This document shows positions 57,901-64,000 of a DNA stretch of 64,000 nucleotides, piece by piece. Source of the DNA: Paracyclopina nana (taxonomy: Eukaryota; Arthropoda; Copepoda; Cyclopoida; Cyclopettidae). Position 1 is the first letter of the stretch. Every line of letters begins with the position of its first letter. The notes beneath the pieces are model-generated. The model was not told the origin of the DNA, did not search any database, and saw only the letters and a list, made by a program, of their open reading frames with translations. The stretch is from assembly GCA_019096065.1 (NCBI GenBank), contig JAGUCH010000006.1, positions 4,670,001 to 4,734,000 on the forward strand. The letters run 5' to 3'. Position numbers and translations under genes: made by a program.

Positions 57901-59237
57901 GTACCAATAATGACTGGCTCACGACAAATAATAGCTTGGAATTGGAAACAACGAGGAGAGGGCATAAAAAAGGAACGTTACTTCGAATAGAAGTAACACT
58001 TAAAGGCTTGTAGTAATAATAACGCTGCTGCCGCCCATAAATCATGGCCATTAATTGACAAATGCGAAAGGGCGACGCTTTGTCACAGAAATTGTTGAAA
58101 TGATTTACCTCACCACTGCAGCAGAGTCCTTAATGCATGCGACCAGTTTCAAATTTCGAAATGTCCAGGCCAAAAAAAAGACTATCTTTGAGCGGACGCC
58201 GCGCATCCAAAAAAGAAGGAAACTCACTGGGATGATGACAATTTCGCTGCCATTCAATACAGCCAAATTACCCACACTAGGCATAGCATACTAAATGGCC
58301 AACTAAAGAATTTTGCAGTCTAGCCATTTTTACGCACGGAGAAACTCCTTGCAGCTCGAGTCCATCGTTATTTGACTAATTTTTCGATGCAGTTTTTAGG
58401 CGACTTTATGTGCACTTGCCTTAAAGTTGGTAAATGAGGCTTAGACCTATTTTTCGTGGGCTTCAAACACGTACGTACGTACATACGTGGAGAAAGTGGC
58501 TAATAACGACGTACGCATTGGGGCTCTCTTTTGAAAATTCGCGAAGCTCAAAGAAGAACGCTGCTGCTGTCAAGAAAACAATGCTTGGATGGCTTATAAA
58601 AAAGAGGCTCTTTCTCACTTTCACTTTGTTAAGTGCACGGTTGACAAATTTTAAAAGCAGCTTGGACGCTGGAAAATCCCCGAAAAAAGCAAATAATGAA
58701 TCCCTTTTGTTTTCCCTTTGGGGAAACCAGGGCCTTTGTTGCCGTTCAGCACAACCATAAAGATAACGAAAAAGCTTGGTCTTCTTTGCAATCTCGCGAC
58801 GGAAAACGTAAGTGGACATGATTTTGCTGCCAAACTTTTCGCCGCACTCGTCTAACTTTGAGTGGATCATCAATTAGGCGAGATGGCGCAAAAATTGCAT
58901 TTGCTCGCGAAATCCTTCGGTAAAATGATGTTGGCACCGGCAGCAGGGCCACAAAGGAGTTGCTGCTGTTAATCTTTATTGAACTGCGTTTGGCAGTTCC
59001 TCGCGAGAGTTCACAAAAAGAACCGAATCTCTGGTGGTGACAGGGAAGTTTTTCAATATACTCGTTACTTTGCTACCCCTTTCCGCACTCATTTCAACTT
59101 TGCCTTGGGGTGGTGCAAATAACAAATGAATTCATTTAGCTGAATAAAAGGGGCTTACCTTCTGGAAACGGCAGCGCGTACGCATGAGCCGATCGGCAAA
59201 TGGCCAAAATGAGCAATGCCGCAATTAAGATGCGCAT
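20953..59237 (-). CDS. Cirl-like: Latrophilin/Cirl-like adhesion receptor gene, apparently single-pass
   Basis: Seven coding exons (59237-59159, 32602-32398, 27431-26848, 25599-24955, 24888-24290, 22570-22352, 21969-20953) join without frame conflict into 3348 nt, 1115 residues. Domain order: signal peptide 1-20; SUEL galactose-binding lectin about 41-128; Thr/Ser-rich stalk about 135-285; hormone-receptor motif about 314-365; GAIN about 365-654 with a GPS cleaved at HL654/T655; one transmembrane helix about 677-702; cytoplasmic tail 703-1115. This is the ectodomain order of latrophilins, surface adhesion GPCRs that bind teneurins and FLRTs in animals where they have been studied. Unlike them, TM1 is spliced in phase 0 to a hydrophilic Ser/Asn/Pro-rich tail; I found no exon for TM2-TM7. 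Introns are 26556, 4966, 1248, 66, 1719 and 382 bp. The call is secure for the family, less so for orthology and for the missing helices. Confidence 0.85.
22352..22570 (-). CDS. Cirl-like: Latrophilin-like exon 6: juxtamembrane cytoplasmic region
   Basis: Seventy-three codons, phase 0 at both ends, with a strong polypyrimidine acceptor (CTGCTTTCTTTTCAG) and a GTAAGA donor. It begins [18 protein letters not shown] and continues hydrophilic and Thr/Asn-rich; there is no membrane segment. Joined to exon 5 it places the cytoplasm directly after TM1. Confidence 0.7.
22571..24289 (-). other. Intron 5 of the latrophilin-like gene (where TM2-TM7 would be expected)
   Basis: 1719 bp from GTGAGC to CTTTTCAG. 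I read the minus strand across most of the left-to-middle part of this interval for helices or GPCR motifs and saw none; the ORFs are short and lack a CHLT-to-TM7 pattern. Small exons cannot be excluded by eye. Confidence 0.5.
24290..24888 (-). CDS. Cirl-like: Latrophilin-like exon 5: GAIN subdomain B, GPS and the single TM helix
   Basis: Encodes the beta-rich GAIN half and a complete GPS: CVFWN, GWSDTGC, and [15 protein letters not shown] with the HL/T autoproteolysis site. After 20 polar residues comes one hydrophobic helix ([20 protein letters not shown] then IFIILYK). The exon ends at AAG/GTGAGC in phase 0, just after the helix. Without that splice the frame stays open for about 40 codons to a stop at 24167, giving a short basic and acidic tail. 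In canonical latrophilins TM2 would follow immediately. Confidence 0.9.
24955..25599 (-). CDS. Cirl-like: Latrophilin-like exon 4: HormR motif and N-terminal GAIN
   Basis: Encodes [33 protein letters not shown] and [12 protein letters not shown], the Cys/Trp pattern of the hormone-receptor motif (HormR/HRM), followed by helical sequence typical of GAIN subdomain A ([46 protein letters not shown]). It enters in phase 1 and leaves in phase 1 at GTAAGC before a 66-bp intron. GC content is noticeably higher than in the flanking introns. Confidence 0.9.
25600..26847 (-). other. Intron 3 of the latrophilin-like gene
   Basis: 1248 bp between the stalk exon and the HormR exon; no other coding signal seen. 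Confidence 0.7.
26848..27431 (-). CDS. Cirl-like: Latrophilin-like exon 3: end of SUEL lectin and Thr/Ser-rich stalk
   Basis: The exon completes the lectin ([11 protein letters not shown], then [18 protein letters not shown]), then turns into a low-complexity stalk dominated by Thr, Ser and Pro, with a run of about twelve threonines encoded by ACN repeats near 26950-26990. Such stalks are usually heavily O-glycosylated and separate the lectin from the HormR/GAIN block. Acceptor TTCTTGCAG; donor GTACGT in phase 1. The ACN repeat is a likely site of length polymorphism. Confidence 0.9.
30275..30349 (-). ncRNA. tRNA-like Pol III unit (tRNA pseudogene or SINE head)
   Basis: The minus strand has an A box (TAGCTCAGTCAGTAG), an anticodon-like loop TTCCTAA (CCU) and a perfect B box (GGTTCGATCCC) at tRNA spacing, followed at once by six T residues (30274-30269), a Pol III terminator. 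The acceptor, D and anticodon stems carry several mismatches (for example GTAGTGG against GCAAGGC), so it is unlikely to be a functional tRNA. The body is most like tRNA-Lys. It could be a degenerate tRNA or the head of a short interspersed element, in the same orientation as the host gene. Confidence 0.6.
30656..30846. repeat. 190-bp imperfect hairpin (foldback element)
   Basis: Arms at about 30656-30728 and 30774-30846 are inverse copies with roughly 85 percent identity over more than 70 nt; both contain ATATATGTAAACAA and GTAAAGTAAAAATC-like blocks. The loop is about 45 nt. It may be a foldback MITE or a source of a hairpin RNA. No ORF of interest. Confidence 0.65.
32398..32602 (-). CDS. 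Cirl-like: Latrophilin-like exon 2: first two thirds of the SUEL lectin domain
   Basis: Acceptor TTTTTCAG, donor GTAAGT. It encodes [14 protein letters not shown], then [25 protein letters not shown] and LRVLQTK. RANYGR and the spaced cysteines are signatures of the rhamnose/galactose-binding (SUEL) lectin of latrophilins, and the ICN..G..(D/E)WSVNC pattern resembles arthropod Cirl. It enters in phase 1 and leaves in phase 2, splitting the domain before its last disulphide region. Confidence 0.9.
34240..34394 (-). mobile_element. 155-bp MITE, copy 1
   Basis: Terminal inverted repeats AGCCCGGTTCCAACAA / TTGTTGGAACCGGGCT bound a 155-bp element with internal TATAGTATGG-type inverted repeats and a GC-rich centre (GAGCGCGCGAGC). 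TAC occurs directly on both sides (34237-34239, 34395-34397), a possible 3-bp target duplication as in PIF/Harbinger. By eye it matches the reverse complement of copy 2 at every base. Confidence 0.85.
35351..35360 (+). promoter_or_regulatory. CTCF-like motif AAGATGGCGC
   Basis: Partial match to the AGATGGCGC core inside latrophilin-like intron 1. Weak on its own. Confidence 0.15.
36906..36941. repeat. GC-rich perfect 10-bp stem-loop
   Basis: TCGACCGGCC (36906-36915) and GGCCGGTCGA (36932-36941) pair perfectly around a 16-nt loop. It stands out against the AT-rich intron. Function unknown. Confidence 0.5.
37893..38047 (+). mobile_element. 155-bp MITE, copy 2 (inverted relative to copy 1)
   Basis: Same ends and length as copy 1 in opposite orientation, 3.5 kb away in the same intron. 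Flanks are GTA on the left and ATA on the right, so a target duplication is unclear. Near-perfect identity indicates recent activity or gene conversion. Confidence 0.85.
41349..41372 (+). repeat. (CAG)8 microsatellite
   Basis: Eight uninterrupted CAG units in the latrophilin-like intron 1; noncoding here. Confidence 0.9.
41463..41671. mobile_element. 209-bp MITE with perfect 38-bp TIRs and TA target site
   Basis: GGCCGTTCTCATATTGCCGG and the next 18 bases (41463-41500) recur as a perfect inverse copy at 41634-41671. TA flanks both ends (41461-41462, 41672-41673), as in Tc1/mariner-type insertions. Inside, an AGCTAAGCTAAGGT unit repeats in tandem in each arm, and GCTCAACATT/AATGTTGAGC form an inner stem, making nearly the whole element a foldback. 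Confidence 0.9.
42774..43396. mobile_element. 623-bp hAT-like non-autonomous element
   Basis: The left end CAGTGGGGACATCCCGTTGC (42774 on) with GTGGCGTTTGG just inside is matched by the inverse right end, where the reverse complement reads CAGTGGGGTCATCTCTTTGC. The TIRs span about 36 bp with a few mismatches. CAGTGGGG ends are typical of hAT elements. The 8-bp target duplication is not intact and the interior has no ORF, so this is an old non-autonomous copy. Confidence 0.7.
51735..54515 (+). repeat. Satellite A, about 210-bp monomers
   Basis: GAAGACTTTGACCATCTATG recurs at about 52021, 52360, 52621, 52831, 53092, 53300, 53510, 53719, 53929, 54139 (one base different) and 54349. Most steps are 208-210 bp; two are 261 bp because of a local duplication of the TGTCCCAACAAAGAGTGTGC segment, and the first copies carry a different spacer. 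Higher-order units of 471 bp (52.36-53.09 kb) and 418 bp (53.09-53.93 kb) are nearly perfect duplicates. A typical monomer has four TGACTCA/TGAGTCA words. The ORFs inside are by-products. Confidence 0.9.
54520..56990 (+). repeat. Satellite B, about 169-bp monomers
   Basis: TTGCGCATCGCG recurs every 168-169 bp (54653, 54822, 54991, 55159, 55328, 55497, 55666 and on to about 56850), roughly 14 copies. The conserved block is TTGCGCATCGCGTAATTCTA followed by a CTGCTAAGAAAACGCGAAAT segment. Two monomer versions alternate irregularly, one with TTTTGACTCATGATTGG and one with TTTTGACACATTCTGATT. Terminal copies are the most diverged. Confidence 0.9.
57069..57267 (+). repeat. Minisatellite C, 23-bp unit
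   Basis: TATTGGGACAAAAGCACACT-type units repeat about 8.5 times with 23-bp period. Read on the minus strand the unit (TGTCCCAATAAAAAGTGTGC) matches the core of satellite A (TGTCCCAACAAAGAGTGTGC) at 18 of 20 positions. Confidence 0.9.
57306..57440 (+). repeat. Minisatellite D, nine perfect 15-bp units
   Basis: GCCCAAAGTCTACTG repeats nine times without a change, with a partial copy after 57440. Since 15 is a multiple of three, all frames stay open and give repetitive ORFs that are not genes. Confidence 0.95.
57470..57680 (+). repeat. Degenerate TGTCCCAATAGC/GTGCATG repeats
   Basis: Units of roughly 50 bp built from GTCCCAATAGTGCATGT and CAATTTGCACATTTT words, related to the 23-bp core. Similar words occur on the left side at 51400-51620. 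Confidence 0.65.
59159..59237 (-). CDS. Cirl-like: Latrophilin-like exon 1: signal peptide
   Basis: The exon reads [20 protein letters not shown] then ALPFPE and one base of the next codon, ending at GTAAGC (phase 1). A basic residue, a hydrophobic core and the AHA/AYA small-residue site make a classic secretory signal. The next exon starts with two bases that complete a Gly codon, which supports the join across 26.6 kb. The ATG is preceded by GCAAC; upstream ATGs in the leader are in a short terminated frame. Confidence 0.8.
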
Positions 59238-59263
59238 GTTGCTCTTGCGGTCAATATCAATCA

Positions 59264-59371
59264 CTACGAGCTAGCAATAATTGCCATGGCTGCTCTGCTG
59301 GTTTTCAACGCACTTTTTGTTGGCACTGTGCTGCGATGCGAAAGCTGTTCCGCACGTCGCCGTCTCAACAT
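59264..59371 (-). other. Upstream ORF in the latrophilin-like leader
   Basis: ATG at 59371 opens a 35-codon basic frame (MLRRRRAEQLSHR start) that stops at 59264, 27 nt before the main ATG at 59237. If the transcript starts at or above 59380 this uORF would be scanned first. No evidence of translation. Confidence 0.3.
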
Positions 59372-59374
59372 GTG

Positions 59375-59500
59375 AACTGAACTCGAGAAGAGACACCAGC
59401 TTTTGCTGGCCGCGACGCCAAAGCTGAACGAGGCGCGCGCGAGCAACTCCAAACTGCGATCACAGTGGCAAATTGAGGGGGTCAGCTTTTTAAAAGCGAT
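59375..59500 (-). promoter_or_regulatory. Candidate core promoter of the latrophilin-like gene
   Basis: On the minus strand a TATA-like TTTTAAAAAG (about 59487-59478) precedes an initiator-like GCAGTTTGGAGTTG (59457-59444), and TCAGTT lies at 59380-59375. The middle word is shared with the left-edge gene's promoter. Which initiator is used cannot be told. Confidence 0.35.
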
Positions 59501-60060
59501 CTCCTACTGAACCGAATGACTGCGTCCGGTCATTCAATGCTGAGCTGGGAAATCTCACTTTAATTACCATTCACTCAGCAGCACAGTGCTACACCTGGGA
59601 AAAGGGACCTGAAATTGCTCGCAACGTGAGCCAGAATATTGTGCCTTTTTAGCGAATTTTGAAATTTACCGAGAGTTATTTTTGATAAGAATCGCGGTAA
59701 TTTTGACATGACATTTTCTCCTCCGTTTTGATAAAGCAATTATTTTAAAGGGCAAGATGGCATTTGATCGTTATATTGAGCTCTTCTTCATTACGTCCAA
59801 TTATTGATAAATTGGAAAAAGATGCGTGGGCAAGTCCGAGCGAGGAAATTCAAGACGAATCCTGACCTACTGAGTCCACTGCAACATATTGAATGTACTG
59901 CTGAGCCATCGGTCGTCCCCAGCAATTTAATCTCTTCGGGAGCAGCAGGTCTGTTTTCGGACTAATCCCGCTGTGCACACGTTTCCATAACTGAAAAATC
60001 ACACTTGGTCCAGCTTAGACCAAAAAAAGAGCTTAAGGCTCATCAAGGCTGCATTAATTT
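59501..60060. promoter_or_regulatory. Divergent intergenic region
   Basis: The latrophilin-like ATG (minus) and the carbonic anhydrase-kelch ATG (plus) are 870 bp apart, head to head, so this segment must contain or border both promoters. A TCAGTT initiator at 60061-60066 lies 42 nt before the plus-strand ATG. No coding sequence is seen here. Confidence 0.45.
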
Positions 60061-60066
60061 TCAGTT
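60061..60066 (+). promoter_or_regulatory. Initiator TCAGTT of the fusion gene
   Basis: The arthropod initiator consensus TCAGTY lies 42 nt before the ATG at 60108. No TATA box is obvious 30 nt upstream. Confidence 0.3.
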
Positions 60067-60107
60067 GGCCAGGCTTGTGGGAGCTGGAAGGAAGTTGGTC
60101 AACAGCA

Positions 60108-61474
60108 ATGAAAGTTTTACTGATTTTTCTGCTTGGTGCCAACTCCGCGCTTGGAGATATTTTCAGCTACGATTTGGGGGCTGTCAATGGTAACACAAAC
60201 GCGTTGATAATTAATTTTCATAGCAAACTGTCGGGGGGAAAATGAGCAAATTTTCAAAGTAGATAGATATGTAGAGGGCGCTGCTTTGAATTGCTGCACT
60301 TCTAGTCGGCCCAGCACGCCTTTCTATTTTTCTTATTCCCAGGACCTTCAAGCTGGGGTGGCTATTGCAACGGCAATAACGCGCAATCGCCCATTAACAT
60401 AGACAGGGCTTCAACCACGCCCACTTCCAACTATTTGCCCTTCAAATTTTATGGCTACGATGAAAGACCCGATGTCATGGAATACACCAACACTTACCCG
60501 ACACCTCTGGTAAAAATACCAAGAACTGCCAGTCAACCAAGAGCCCCTTTTGTAAGACAGTCCCTCTGAATCGGTATATGCATTCTCGAAATGCAATGCT
60601 GCTTTATTCTCCTCAGATCGTTGAAGGAGGTCTACCACGCCTTGATGTATTCCAGTTCGAGCATATTGAATTTCATTGGGGCTCTGACGACTTTTCGGGA
60701 TCAGAGCATACCATCAATAACGTAGGATGAAAATATGGCATATTATGCTCACGCCTGACAAATATGCTTTATTTTCAGGAGCATTTTCCTCTGGAAATGC
60801 AACTGGTACATTTCAACCGAAAATACTCGCAAACCATCAATGGAAGCATTTATGAAACGGAATTCGATGGGCGTAGCAATGAGGATACGCTAGCTATTTT
60901 ATCAGTCATGTTTAAACTACAAAAGAAGCACAACGAAAAACTTGAGCCCTTAATTAGAGGTAATCCAATTAGAACTATTTTGAGTTTATTTTTTATCATG
61001 AACAACGTCTAATCATATAGCGTTGAAAAGTATTCGCTCACCAAATACTGTGCTCAAAGCGAACGATCCACTAACCTTCAAACTATTTGATGTGATGCCC
61101 GATGACTTGGATCATTTTTGGAGGTATCAAGGATCCACGACATACCCAGATTGCTATGAGTCTGTGATTTGGTCAATTTTCCACGTGAGCCAACACTTGT
61201 TCCCCCTTATAACTATAGCTCCCTCCCAAATGTGTGCATTGATGCACTTAAAACCGAGCGTAATTTAGGACACAGTCGGGATTTCGGGAAGGCAACTGGA
61301 CGAGTTCAGAAACCTTTTGTACACTGGACCTGGTGGAACTACTTATTTGATGAGAAACTTCAGAAGTGTCCAACCTCTGAATGGAAGAACTGTATTCGCT
61401 GTGGATACCAATCAATACAATCGCGAATGTCAGCAAAGTGGGCTGTGGAAAACGTCTGACTACATTCACTGGAG
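60108..61474 (+). other. Carbonic anhydrase-like half of the fusion (exons 1-6)
   Basis: Landmarks of the alpha-CA fold in order: WGGYCNGNNAQSPINIDRA, VFQFEHIEFHWGS (first zinc His is Glu, second kept), GSEHTINN, MQLVHFN (third zinc His is Gln), YQGSTTYPDCYESVIWSIF (Thr199 equivalent kept), VGISGRQLDEFRNLL and RNFRSVQPLNGRTVF. The His64 proton shuttle is absent. The exon-6 donor is GAG/GTGAGC; if this intron were retained the frame would stop at once (AGG TGA), yielding a CA-only protein of about 302 residues. Confidence 0.85.
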
Positions 61475-63392
61475 GTGAGCTTGGATCCTTAAAGGCCTTT
61501 GAATGTACTCTACCATTCTGTTTTATGCTATTTTGTAGAGAAAGCAGGGAAGAGTTCAGCTTTTTGGGGTCGGTCCATTATTGCTTGGGTGGAGAGGCTG
61601 AAGATGGGCCATATGTGGGACTGATGCCAGTGGGCAAACTCAGAGAATTCCGGAACCGATGGGCTGATGAGATGTACTTTTCTGATGGGAAATTTGAGAA
61701 CCATTTCTGCCAGTAATTACTCAACCCCTTTATAATACATTATGATTGGGTTTTAAAATACGTCTCCCCTTCCAGGGCAAGGTTATTCAGGGTGAATGCT
61801 CTGAAAGCAAAAGATGGGACATGGAGGGAATATCCATCTGGTCACGAGGTCTTGTTCCACCATTATCCTGAATTCGATAAAGATCATGGTGACATTGGGG
61901 ACACACTCGTCTGGGACAGCCATAGGGACAGGCTACTTATTCAGGACGATGAAAACGACTTCCATGCACTTTGCTACAGGGAGAAAGATCGTAATTATTA
62001 GATATGCCATTGATGCTCGTATATTGGTCATTAGCTGTATCTTCCTTTTGAAAGGTTGCCAATATTGTGGAGGCTTCGATCAAGGAGCAGAGTGCAGCAA
62101 TGCTGGAAATTGCGTTGGAAGAGCCTGTCGCTGTGACTTGGGATTCAGTGGAACTTACTGCCAACTTGAACGTGAGTTAACAAATATATAGAAAAATATG
62201 CCTACTATATTGGCCTGATTGCAATCCTTTTACTACAGCCCTGGTCGAATTTGGAGCCTTTGCAATCTCTTCTTCGAGCAATTTCAATCCGGATTCGTAT
62301 TATGACTTCCGGACTGGCCTCAATTGTGAATACTTTCATTATGGATCCATCCCGAGGAGTGACAACCAAGTGAAGGCTACTTTCATCTTTGATAGGGCTA
62401 TTGTTTGCAACATCAACAATTTGGATGGCCAGTGTGCTTATTTCTGGCCTGGAAACCGCACTTGGATCCAATTCTCAAGATCCTCCATTTATGCCCAGTA
62501 AAATCCGGATCTTAAAATTGGGCTCCTATTGAACTCTTTAAACTTTTTATCACCTGATTTAGTGACGATGGAGAAGCTGAAGTGTTCAAAGTGCACGGCG
62601 AAGACAAATTCTGGATGATTGCTGGAGGTTCCAATAGTGTAGCAACCGAAATTCTCACTAGTGACTTGAAATGGTCCAATGGTCCGGATTTGCCCATTCT
62701 CGTCACGGACTTTTGCATGGTGCAGATTTCTGACTGCGAAATGGCCATCATTGGAGGTCGAGTGCGAGATAATCCACTCTCTACCGCTACTCCATCGAAG
62801 CAAATTTGGATCTACAATTTTGAAACCAATGCATGGACTCAAGGGCCCAAGTAAATCACCCTGGACTTGAATCTTAAATTCCCTTGATATGATCCGGGTT
62901 TTTTTTTATAGCTTGAACTATAATAGAGTCAAGCACAGTTGCGTCCGGATCAAGGATCCACACACCAATCATTGGAATGTGGTCATCTCTGGTGGCTTCA
63001 GGGATCAGTTTAACTCATTTAACGAGGACAACACTGAGGCATGGGACGTTAAAACGAACATTGTGAAGAGTCTGTACGACTCTTCGTTTTCCAGCCAGGG
63101 CACGAGATTCCAACCTTTGCCTGATTACTTCGAATGGGCTGACGAACTCACAGATTATCAAGTAATTTTTTTTTTGAAGTAGCTTCATGAATTAAATTGC
63201 AATTCGCTTACACAGGCAATTTTCGCTCGTGGTTCCAACTTCAATTCCGATATGAGCAACATTTGGATCTTTGACTTAGAAAATGGCTTCCGTGAAGACA
63301 CTGCAGGTGATAGTGCGTTCGTTGCTTCAGAAAGCGACATGGCAGGAGCTGTTGTTCCTGCTGGCTATTTTGAGTGCTACTACGAATTCTAG
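60108..63392 (+). CDS. Secreted carbonic anhydrase-related / EGF / kelch fusion protein
   Basis: Thirteen exons (60108-60189, 60343-60509, 60617-60721, 60779-60959, 61021-61184, 61269-61474, 61539-61712, 61776-61990, 62055-62171, 62239-62497, 62563-62850, 62912-63161, 63216-63392) join to 2385 nt, 794 residues, all GT..AG with matching phases. Introns are 54-153 bp. After a signal peptide (MKVLLIFLLGANSALG) comes an alpha carbonic anhydrase fold (about 20-290), an unrecognised Trp/Asp-rich region (about 300-430), an EGF-like module (about 432-470) and kelch-type blades (about 560-790). Two of the three zinc ligands are changed (Glu101, Gln126; His103 kept), so CO2 hydration is not expected. 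There is no membrane segment, so it should be extracellular and probably binds other molecules. I know no family with this order; a merged pair of genes is the alternative, but no promoter or poly(A) signal separates the halves. Confidence 0.8.
60273..60282 (+). promoter_or_regulatory. CTCF-like motif AGAGGGCGCT in intron 1
   Basis: Close to the AGRKGGCGC core, within the first intron of the fusion gene and near the divergent promoter. Motif evidence only. Confidence 0.25.
61539..63392 (+). other. EGF and kelch half of the fusion (exons 7-13)
   Basis: Exons 7-8 encode a region without a family I recognise (VHYCLGG, GPYVGLMPVGKL, TLVWDSHRDRLLIQDDEND). Exon 9 is an EGF-like module with six spaced cysteines (CQYCGG, CSNAGNCVGRACRCDLGFSG, YCQ). 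Exons 10-13 hold kelch-like strands: FWMIAGGSN, MAIIGGR, IWIYNFETNAWTQGP, WNVVISGGF, TEAWDVKT, IWIFDLENG, each a GG or aromatic-Trp pair in a beta-propeller blade pattern. The protein ends AGYFECYYEF. No canonical AATAAA follows the stop at 63392. Confidence 0.75.
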
Positions 63393-64000
63393 ATGCAAAA
63401 TGTCCTCATCCTGTATATATTGGTGGCGGAAATGAAAAATATATATTTGCTTGCAAGTTTCTATAAATTGGGTTTTCACTAAAATAATGCGTTAAGTATT
63501 TGCACAGTCTCTCGCAACCTACCCATAAAATGACTATAGGAACCCGAAGTCAAGCTGACTGCACTAGATGGCACTGAGTTCAGACGGCTTGACGTCATCA
63601 GCGCGCGAGCGTAGTTGACACGTTCATCAAATGAGCTACTAGACGTGAACTGTACAAAATAGTCAAAAAGAGCCAGCTTCCTACTATAAAAAAGCCACTT
63701 TAATTTAGTGTGTCAATCTGGAAACACTTTTAATTAGTGCTCTAGCTTGCCCGTAAGCCAGCCCAAAGGCCAGCCTGGAATTTTAGGAAAAGATGGAATT
63801 TCAGGAAATATACCACTCTTAATATAGTGAGATGTAAATATAATTGGTCTATTTGAAACTTAGGCTCTACTTAAGCTTGTGAAAATTACACCTTGCGAAA
63901 AATAATCAAGAAAATGAGGCATTTTGCTAATTCAGACGGCGCAGCGTGAGCAGCGATCAGCCGTCTGAAATCTAATGAGCTCGCCGGTAGGATAAATATG
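63393..64000. other. 3' flank with short inverted repeats, no gene seen
   Basis: TTCAGACGGC occurs at 63579-63588 and 63931-63940, with the inverse GCCGTCTGAA at 63960-63969; GTCAAGC/GCTTGAC pair at 63549-63555 and 63586-63592. These could be parts of a small transposon cut by the window edge. Confidence 0.4.

Larger units (their letters stand above)
32603..59158 (-). other. Intron 1 of the latrophilin-like gene (26.6 kb)
   Basis: The interval between the signal-peptide exon and the lectin exon. Outside the repeats listed separately I see only short ORFs without domains, small microsatellites and AT-rich DNA: 32.6-34.2, 38.1-41.4, 41.7-42.7, 43.4-51.3 and 57.9-59.1 kb hold nothing I can support as a gene. 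Confidence 0.6.

Noticed and set aside
61381..61538. ORF upstream of exon 7 of the fusion gene with an ATG at 61381
   Set aside because: That frame is out of phase with the clear carbonic anhydrase C-terminus in 61269-61474, which explains the same DNA better.

Overview
This window is eukaryotic genomic DNA, most likely from an arthropod and plausibly a crustacean such as a copepod. The genes have GT..AG introns, many of only 54-84 bp. The initiators are TCAGTT-like. The best-conserved protein domain, a latrophilin SUEL lectin, reads like insect Cirl ([28 protein letters not shown]). The species is inferred, not shown. Most of the 64 kb is AT-rich noncoding DNA (intergenic or intron) carrying transposon relics and satellites.

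Layout, left to right. At 665-770 (-) lies a lone signal-peptide exon whose gene continues off the left edge; it closely resembles the first exon of the large gene further right. No gene was found from 900 to 18.3 kb, where two TIR-bounded elements sit: one AT-rich (10.4-11.6 kb) and one hAT-like with an intact 8-bp target-site duplication (16.5-17.0 kb). A six-exon secreted serine protease homologue, with all three catalytic residues replaced, occupies 18312-19576 (-). A 38-kb latrophilin/Cirl-like gene spans 20953-59237 (-) in seven coding exons whose phases all match. It encodes signal peptide, SUEL lectin, Thr-rich stalk, HormR, GAIN/GPS and one transmembrane helix, then runs straight into a cytoplasmic tail; I cannot find TM2-TM7. 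Its 26.6-kb first intron holds two identical inverted 155-bp MITEs, a TA-flanked MITE, a hAT-like element and a 6.5-kb block of nested satellites with inverted ends. Its second intron holds a Pol III-type tRNA-like sequence and a long hairpin.

A divergent gene at 60108-63392 (+), 13 short exons and 794 codons before the stop, starts 870 bp from the latrophilin-like start. It encodes a secreted fusion of a catalytically dead carbonic-anhydrase-like domain, an unrecognised region, an EGF-like module and kelch-type repeats. The rest, 63.4-64 kb, is noncoding with short inverted repeats.

The most interesting points are the apparent single-pass latrophilin-like protein, the evidence for a tandem paralogue that includes its promoter, the carbonic anhydrase-EGF-kelch fusion, and the satellite block in which one 23-bp word is shared between otherwise different repeat families. 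The coding models rest on exon phase, splice sites and motif recognition by eye. No database search or transcript evidence was available.
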